Below are positions 18,501-23,319 of a DNA stretch of 23,319 bases, in pieces. The stretch is from Aduncisulcus paluster (Eukaryota; Fornicata). Position numbers and translations under genes: made by a program. The notes below the pieces were generated by a model that saw only the letters and a list, made by a program, of their open reading frames with translations, was not told the origin of the DNA and made no database searches. The stretch lies in the NCBI GenBank assembly GCA_024181965.1, contig BQXS01007716.1, forward strand, positions 2,976 to 26,294, given 5' to 3'. How positions within the stretch are numbered: position 1 is the stretch's first letter; the number at the start of each line of letters is the position of its first letter.

Positions 18501-21500
18501 TCTGTTGTCGATCCAGTGATTCATGATGGATCCAAATACATGGGTGAGACTGTTGTTGTCCATTTCTGGGAATGTAATAATATTGAAATGACGCATGAAA
18601 CGAGCAGTGACCGGGTTTCTACCTCCTCCGGGTGGACCCATAGCAGCAACCAACTGAGTGTCAACAATATTCATAAAGTGCAGACTCTTCCTATCATACC
18701 ATCCTCCATGATCAATGAATTGACGCAAAAGCTCAATGGGAGGCTGAGCTCCATACTGTTCACGGGCAGGCATGTTAAGATCATCAACAAAGACAATGAA
18801 TCGTTTCCCACTGGGAGGCCCATACACACCTTTTCTACGCTTATCACACTTGGCATCAATCTGGTCCTGGGTAAGGTTTGCATCAGTTTGGGCAGAAAAG
18901 TTAATAAACACTGGCATGAAACGATCAGAGAGTCCCTTCATGATTGTCTCTTCGACGACAACACTCTTGGCTGTACCGGTTTCTCCGACACAAAGAGCTT
19001 GCTTCTTGTTCTCAATAAGACGGGCAAGGATATTGGATGATCTAATGGTATCAACAGTGGGGATAATCAAGTCACAGTACTCAACATTACGAGGGATACG
19101 CTGCTCTTCAACAGTATCGAGCCAGTAGACCCACTCTCCATACTTCTGACCTCTTGCGGAGCCTTGTCCATCATCTTCCTCTTCATCCTCATCATCAAAA
19201 CCATCATCATCACCTTCACCTTCAGGAAGATCAAGTTCAAAGCAGAAATCGAACAAATTAATGCCTCCACGACGCTTAAGATCAGCCTCCTCTGCCTTTC
19301 TTTCCCTATCAGCGAGTTCCTTTGCCTTCTTCTTGGCGGCAGCAGCATCGCCCTGCTCATCTTTTCTGAGACGGTATTCATAGCGACACTCAGATATGCT
19401 CTTGGGAAGCACATATTTCGAGAGCAATCCCTCAGCCTTGATGCGGCCGAGCAAGTACTCGTTGAAGACATCTCTCGTACTTCCATCAATGGCTGCACCG
19501 ACAGACCAAATGACACAGAACACGAACAATGGCTCAAGGACATCGGGAATAACACGAAGCATTGATTGAGGGATCACGAAGGAGTATTGATCAGGCATGA
19601 ATGAGGCGATAGAACAATCCATAAGGTTCAAGAAGGAGTTCAGGAGACTCAATGGAGTCGATGGAACCAAGAATTTAATGATATTCCCACCATCCTCAGT
19701 AGCTCCAGTCATGCAGAACTGAATACATTTGAACAAAATACTCTCACACAAAGAGGAGACACGTTTGGAAACACTGGAAAGGGGGAATTTCTTCCACTCT
19801 CCGCTTTCCCTCAACTCTTCAACGGATGGCTCAACGTCCTTCATTTGTCTACCAATCTGCATGGGTAAGGCTTCAACCCAACTCTTGACGACAGATTCAA
19901 GGGGCAAAACACTCTGGGGCTCCATGTAAACCATACCACAACGGGAAACAGTAGCAGGTGATGCGACGGCAAGGTCTTCAACCTCGAAGATCAGCCTCAT
20001 TCTCTCAGTGAGTGAGATAATCTGACCAGAAGACAGACACAGCTTCTTGTTATCATCCAGACACGTGTTCATATCCTCAATCCAAAGGGCATCAACAGGA
20101 CCATCCAACACAGTCCAGCAATGCAATCCCTTAGTGTCTTGGCTCTGAAGACGAATAATATTGGCGAGAACACCATCTGTCCATTCATATGTCATTGGAT
20201 CGAACTGACCGTATAACTGTCCCATTGTAATAGATTTTGGATTCAACAGATCAATCTTCACCTTTCTGTACCTGGGTTCAGAATCTTTATCCAAAAGACC
20301 ATGTTTCTGCTTCTCCTTGCGTTCTTTCTTCTCCTTGATGGCCAACATAGTCATAGCATCGCTCAAAACTTTATACGTGGCTGTCTTTGAGGAAGCAGGA
20401 CCAACAATCATCAGACCATGACGGAGCTCAATGGTCTGGAAAAGCTGGATACATTTGTCAATGAAACAAGGGATGGGTTGGAGACCACGATTGATTGCAC
20501 ACTCACGGAGAGCTTTCTCCATATCTCCAAAGTTAACCTTAGGAGGCTCTTTATCGGGGAAAAGATCGCTGATAATGTTCTCAAACAGAATAATATCATC
20601 GGCAAGGAACTTTGGAAGATTGACTTCTCTCAGGGCACGATACAACATAATCTGTTCATCCATTTTGTCCTCAGTTTCATAAAAACCAGCGTCTTGTTGT
20701 CTCTTAAGTACACCAGCACGTTGCACAACAGTGTTAACGGCACGCATACCGAAATCGTAATGGCTCTGGGAAGACAACTGTTCAGATGAAAGTCTGAATG
20801 TGGCAACCATTTTCTGTGCCAGAGAACGACCTTCCTTGAAACCATATGAGAAGAGACGAATCTCACCAATTAAAGCATAATCGGGAATAAGACAAGACAC
20901 GGATCTGAACAGAGCTTTAAGATTGTCTGGAAGCTCAGTACGACCAGCGTAACCGGGGTTCATAGTAATGAATGTGGCAAAAGTATTCATGAGAGGGATT
21001 TCTTTCCCTTCAAACGTGAGACGACTCACTCCAGCCTGAATACCTCTCTGGATAGTCAGAATCTGTTGGGCAACAACGGAAAGCACTTCAACGTTAAGCC
21101 TGTTGAACTCATCGAAGCAAGACCATGAACCAGACATAGCGAGACCTCGGAAGAACTTACCCATAGCCTTGTAGTTAAGACCATCGGAACAGTTGAACAC
21201 GATAATATTTACCTGGATAGCCTTGGCAAGATCCTTCACTGTCTCGGTCTTACCTGTACCGGCAGGACCAGCTGGAGCACCTCCAAGACAGAGATGGAGG
21301 GCACCAGTAAGTGTCATGTAGATCCTGTCAGTCAAAGGGGTGATAACCAGACGAGAGTCGATACCAAGATACTCGTAGCACGCAGGGAGAACACTCTGAA
21401 CCTGTTTAATATTCATGTCAAAGTCTTCTTGATCATCAAAGAAAGATGGGTTTGAGGAAGCATCTTTCAGAGAGGCACCAACACCTTCCTCTTCTTCAAC

Positions 21501-23319
21501 ATCGGGAGCTTCCCAGTAGTAACGAAGCTGAGCCATCCAATCGAAATCATCCGCAGAACTCACCTTGGCTTTTACCAGACGTTGCACCACATCCCTTGCA
21601 TGCACATCAAGTGTAAGAAGATTTGAAAGAATCTTGGATTGTTTCCTATTAAGTCCTTTCTGAGCAAGCTCTGTGGTTTTGTGGAGCTGAGCAGAAAGAG
21701 AATCATAGAGCTTTACAAGACCAACATAACCTCCACTGGCAATGGCATTTTCAACTTGCATGGCCCAAAATACCTGAGAAACAGACAAAATGACTTGTCC
21801 AGGGTGATCGTTGAGGATCCAGTCGTTTCTGTCCCTCTGGGTAAGATCTTTAATTCCAACAAGAGAGACATGACGCACAGTTTCCTTCATCTTCTCTTCG
21901 ACACTGTTCATCCAATTCTCCACATTTCCCATAGGCACAAGAGAATCGACGAACTCAACAATTTCTCCTTCAACACTCACCATTGCAGTGATTTCACACT
22001 CATCAGCACTGGCATCTTCATCTCTCTCGGCAAACACAAGGCTCTTGATACCATTGAAACATTTCTTGATGTGGGGCTGAACAGCACGTGGATCCTTGGT
22101 CTGAGAAAGAATTTCCAGAAGCTCATCGTCAGAAAGGAAGCAGAAACGGGCAAATGCCTGACGTTTGGTTTCAAGATACTCTGACAATCCCTTTTGCACA
22201 CTCTCGAGGGTTTCATTCATCTCTTGGAGTTTGCCAACGAGTTGTTCCTGCGTACAGAATGATATGGCAACATTGTTACGTTTCCCCTGAGCAATAAACT
22301 TTCTCCAAGCGCTATCTACAGTTCGGAACTTTTGTCCTTCAGTCGGAAGCTGCCTCATAATATCATCAGAGGAGAAGATAGGCTCAAGATACAACCATGC
22401 ACGCTGAACTTGGAGCCATTCTTCAATAATTTCACTCAAAAGGCTCAATTTCTGTTCCCACACAGCAATTCTCTCCTCGAAGGGCTTCTTAAACGCTGAA
22501 AACGCCATAGCAGATGTTGTCATGGCGTGATCATCACACAGCTGCAGAATTTCATCACTTCCCTTCAACACATATGTTCCAGTTGTCCCGTAGGGCTCAA
22601 GATCCAAGTGAATATCGCTCCAGGCTTGTTCCATCTTATCCAAAGCCTGTTCAATTCCATACTCTTTTCCGGCCACATCAGAGATCTTTTGAACTTCCTC
22701 AAGAACAGTACGATGTCCAAGACCCAAGTCAAGGGCCTGTTTCAGAGTAAACTCTTCACCGTTAAGGTCAACATTATCCATATTGACCCCACCTTTGATG
22801 AGAATGCCCTCTATCCTTTCCCAATGCCTCTCACGGAGACCAGGGTTCCTCAGAGCAAGGATAAGGGGAACGTATTGTTTGAATTCACCAAGACTCTCCC
22901 GGACATTTTCAGCCAAGCCCTGCATTCCTTCCATGCCCTTCTGTTTAAAAGTTCTAGCAACTTTTCCGAGCTCACGGAACCATTGGTTACTCAGTGAATC
23001 ACACTTATCAGCATCAACTTCCTTCAGAGGGCCTTCAACCCAGGTCGTATGATTCTCATGCCATTCCTTAGCGTCGATCCAAAGTGTCGCAAGCGGTTCA
23101 AAGTCTTTGATAGCCTTACTAAGAGGTGTGTATGACGTTTGCTCAATCCCAAACATTCCTTCACGACGTTGGTATAACTCTGCACGCTCTTCCCATCTCC
23201 TCAATTGCCTCTGGAACTTGAAGGCTTCTTCGGCGACTTCTTCTACCTTAGTAATATCGTTATAAAGGTCAGGGAATTGAGACACAGTACGAACAGCAGT
23301 CTGGACGTTACGATCGAAT
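12564..23319 (-). CDS. DNAH1: Axonemal inner-arm dynein heavy chain, DNAH1-like (5' end missing)
   Basis: This is a motor ATPase that slides axonemal microtubules in flagella. About 3,584 codons are visible. The frame is open through the right edge, and the GTG at 23285 is not the start. The tail upstream of the linker is missing (full chains are about 4,000-4,600 aa). The linker (NPGLRERHW; QRAWLYLEPIFSSDDIMRQL) is followed by AAA1 GPAGTGKT (21246-21269) with SWSCFDEFNR, AAA2 with a defective-looking GPASSKT (20382-20402), AAA3 GETGTAKS (18963-18986), and AAA4 GVGGSGRQS (17892-17918). Next come the stalk coiled coils (about 17220-16900 and 16480-16200) around the microtubule-binding domain, AAA5 and AAA6, and a C-terminal domain with GFFFPQAFLTGTLQNYARKY and GLFLDGARWD, ending at TGA. 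The linker and the stalk phrases YDKDSIP and KWVRAMVKYH best fit the single-headed inner-arm group, closest in my recollection to DNAH1. That subgroup call is tentative. Acidic inserts lie at about 19150-19230 and 13573-13645. Confidence 0.95.
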   Translation of the reverse strand, partial: FDRNVQTAVRTVSQFPDLYNDITKVEEVAEEAFKFQRQLRRWEERAELYQRREGMFGIEQTSYTPLSKAIKDFEPLATLWIDAKEWHENHTTWVEGPLKEVDADKCDSLSNQWFRELGKVARTFKQKGMEGMQGLAENVRESLGEFKQYVPLILALRNPGLRERHWERIEGILIKGGVNMDNVDLNGEEFTLKQALDLGLGHRTVLEEVQKISDVAGKEYGIEQALDKMEQAWSDIHLDLEPYGTTGTYVLKGSDEILQLCDDHAMTTSAMAFSAFKKPFEERIAVWEQKLSLLSEIIEEWLQVQRAWLYLEPIFSSDDIMRQLPTEGQKFRTVDSAWRKFIAQGKRNNVAISFCTQEQLVGKLQEMNETLESVQKGLSEYLETKRQAFARFCFLSDDELLEILSQTKDPRAVQPHIKKCFNGIKSLVFAERDEDASADECEITAMVSVEGEIVEFVDSLVPMGNVENWMNSVEEKMKETVRHVSLVGIKDLTQRDRNDWILNDHPGQVILSVSQVFWAMQVENAIASGGYVGLVKLYDSLSAQLHKTTELAQKGLNRKQSKILSNLLTLDVHARDVVQRLVKAKVSSADDFDWMAQLRYYWEAPDVEEEEGVGASLKDASSNPSFFDDQEDFDMNIKQVQSVLPACYEYLGIDSRLVITPLTDRIYMTLTGALHLCLGGAPAGPAGTGKTETVKDLAKAIQVNIIVFNCSDGLNYKAMGKFFRGLAMSGSWSCFDEFNRLNVEVLSVVAQQILTIQRGIQAGVSRLTFEGKEIPLMNTFATFITMNPGYAGRTELPDNLKALFRSVSCLIPDYALIGEIRLFSYGFKEGRSLAQKMVATFRLSSEQLSSQSHYDFGMRAVNTVVQRAGVLKRQQDAGFYETEDKMDEQIMLYRALREVNLPKFLADDIILFENIISDLFPDKEPPKVNFGDMEKALRECAINRGLQPIPCFIDKCIQLFQTIELRHGLMIVGPASSKTATYKVLSDAMTMLAIKEKKERKEKQKHGLLDKDSEPRYRKVKIDLLNPKSITMGQLYGQFDPMTYEWTDGVLANIIRLQSQDTKGLHCWTVLDGPVDALWIEDMNTCLDDNKKLCLSSGQIISLTERMRLIFEVEDLAVASPATVSRCGMVYMEPQSVLPLESVVKSWVEALPMQIGRQMKDVEPSVEELRESGEWKKFPLSSVSKRVSSLCESILFKCIQFCMTGATEDGGNIIKFLVPSTPLSLLNSFLNLMDCSIASFMPDQYSFVIPQSMLRVIPDVLEPLFVFCVIWSVGAAIDGSTRDVFNEYLLGRIKAEGLLSKYVLPKSISECRYEYRLRKDEQGDAAAAKKKAKELADRERKAEEADLKRRGGINLFDFCFELDLPEGEGDDDGFDDEDEEEDDGQGSARGQKYGEWVYWLDTVEEQRIPRNVEYCDLIIPTVDTIRSSNILARLIENKKQALCVGETGTAKSVVVEETIMKGLSDRFMPVFINFSAQTDANLTQDQIDAKCDKRRKGVYGPPSGKRFIVFVDDLNMPAREQYGAQPPIELLRQFIDHGGWYDRKSLHFMNIVDTQLVAAMGPPGGGRNPVTARFMRHFNIITFPEMDNNSLTHVFGSIMNHWIDNRLGGRANAGEVADTCDIVVSATVDVFNTIRQELLPTPLKSHYTFNLRDLSAVFVGMLMANPKKLEDRLSVVKLWSHECERVFSDRLISDEDRSWFRNLVCRKCSDDFKVNVKDVYIEENGERLIYGDFMDPSADIRMYEEIEDFTRLRDVVNEYQDDYNQDATTPLSLVLFDHALDHLARIARVLRQPRGHALLLGVGGSGRQSLTRLATYMNDFSVFQIEISKSYGKKEWRDDLKNVLQQAGLQEKSTVFLFNDTQLFDESQLEDLNNILNTGDVPTIYDPQELDTIYQTMRPICQGQGKPLTKVSLFQEYLSRVRRSLHVVLCMSPVGEAFRTRLRMFPSFVNCCTIDWFTGWPEEALESVARGVVNGLVLPGVEGGEVVHEDDDENPREIAEDSELAVYRRGLVRMCVKIHQSVEEASVKFKETMKRTNHVTPTSYLELLRTFETLLMKKYQETKDMRDRFRNGLDKLETTAEAVAEMQAKLKKQEPVLITKSAEVETMMVDIKQRRVVANEKRVIVKKEEAEVNAKKDECQTMKSQAEADLGKALPALDEALAGMDKMRIQDLTEILGYTTPPAGAVLVMEAVCIMFGKRPKKKEDPQRKGRTIDDYWPQAQILLRDPRRLIAECKKYDKDSIPDATIKKIMKYIDNPNFKPSAVASSSSAVVDFCKWVRAMVKYHQVSKEIEPLRKKLAKATAELKVVEANLAKTKATLKEVEDTIQELETLYKTKNDEKLELQRLVEETKVKLDRANRLVGGLSGERTRWGEQVVIYSEKMKNVVGDVVLSSGSIAYLGAFTAEFRRSLWKQWVSHLDKCGIRHSKNVTFLDVLADEVEVRHWRGVGLPADNHSTENALYVKNARRWPLMIDPQSQANKWVRGMEKENGLDIIKLSDKDFLRTLENDIRFGRPVLLENVGEELDPALEPILQQQVFKQKGSGGLSIKLGDQTIPYNTNFRLYITTKLPNPVYAPELCVKVTLLNFAITQRGLEDQLLAKVVGKERIDLEEQKDQLVASNAKMKAELKSIEDEILRLLNESTDVLNDESLITTLQQSKETSKKIQQKVREAEETEKEIDVARNAYRPVALRAAVGFFAVDSLSLIDPMYQYSLQWFVNLFLQAIDTAPESDDIDERLKNLIEHLTSQLYATICAGLFEKHKLLFSFLLCLRVLGSERGELVEDEVRNLLAGSSSSTSGIGNPCKAWLTDASWHQLCALEEDIGGPFAGLSASFIAEDTRAEWKEIYDDPSPHEKAFPAAFSDSLSSFQRLLVIRCLRPDKLVNGIIMYVGDKMGEKYVDPPPFQLSKRYQDSSPTTPLLFILSTGADPRSDLDALAKDMRMSSKLRSISLGQGQGPAAKAMVEEGASRGQWVLLMNVHLATSWMVELERLVESMNENPSAVHRDFRLWLTSMPAKEFPVPVLQNSVKMTTEPPKGLRANMLRSFIGFDDEFLETACETKPKEFKKILYSLSLFHAIVQERRKYMPLGWNKFYEFTNGDLKVCIKQLQLLLSKYDEVPYLVMRYLFGEINYGGNVTDDWDRRCLMTIIQDYITDDVMKDGYRFSSESSIYVSPGVLGSQQEYLEIIRKLPLDPLPEAFGLHPNAEISCARSEAFSLLESMLIITPRGSTAAEEDEDEEGDEEQAEKAKKSSPDSRVLELAKGIIETLPPPFNMTQIKAKYPTIYEESMNTVIVQECMRYNSLTSVVRTSLDQLQKAIKGIVVMSGTLESVYNCLFNNQVPALWSAKAYPSLKPLSSWVKDLISRLRFIAGWVRDGVPHVLWISGFFFPQAFLTGTLQNYARKYHLPIDTIKFSFKVQDGGIPGENEDDSVVSTTKICDLSSPIDDAFIGRGNVIDGDDKLPRIPAGDGCYIRGLFLDGARWDYSKHILIDALPKELYSVMPRVQLIPCVKPEDDPEGESLGITQRKTDDGHHIYVCPVYKTLERAGVLTTTGHSSNFVLPIELPSDKDQSVWIKRGTALVCALDD

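Noticed and set aside
23283-23285. Dynein start at the GTG at 23285
   Set aside because: The frame continues without a stop to the window edge and the peptide begins in the middle of the linker region, so the true start is outside.

Overview
The window is nuclear DNA from a flagellated eukaryotic microbe. The evidence is subunits of two different nuclear RNA polymerases (Pol II RPB2 and Pol III RPC2) and a giant axonemal dynein heavy chain. All three are read as single uninterrupted frames of 3.4 to 10.7 kb, so no introns are visible, and intergenic gaps are only 0.2 to 0.7 kb. TAA, TAG and TGA are all used as terminators at the ends of conserved proteins and do not occur inside them. This argues for the standard genetic code and against ciliates or hexamitid diplomonads, in which TAA and TAG are recoded. 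A free-living metamonad (for example an Aduncisulcus or Carpediemonas-like fornicate) would fit, but that is a guess.

Layout: (1) 1-376 (+), the 3' end of an unrecognised coiled-coil gene, cut by the window edge. (2) 377-1058, a non-coding gap holding a dense nest of inverted repeats (561-777). (3) 1059-3746 (+), an 895-residue protein made of five repeats of an unrecognised, probably beta-rich module. (4) 3747-4087, a convergent spacer with several short palindromes. (5) 4088-7978 (-), RPB2. (6) 7979-8168, a 190-bp divergent promoter region. (7) 8169-12008 (+), RPC2, which contains a 20-N assembly gap flanked by two nearly identical 412-bp copies, almost certainly a failed contig merge. (8) 12009-12563, a convergent spacer with several hairpins. 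(9) 12564 to the right edge (-), an inner-arm dynein heavy chain most like DNAH1, lacking only its N-terminal tail.

Functional links: RPB2 and RPC2 are the catalytic second-largest subunits of Pol II and Pol III. They are paralogues and lie head to head over one short spacer, so they could share a promoter. The dynein and the repeat protein have no evident functional tie to them. The clearest unexplained signals are the inverted-repeat nest at 561-777, the inverted repeats close downstream of most stop codons, the five-module protein, and an abnormal AAA2 P-loop in the dynein. No RNA genes, transposons or CRISPR arrays were recognised.
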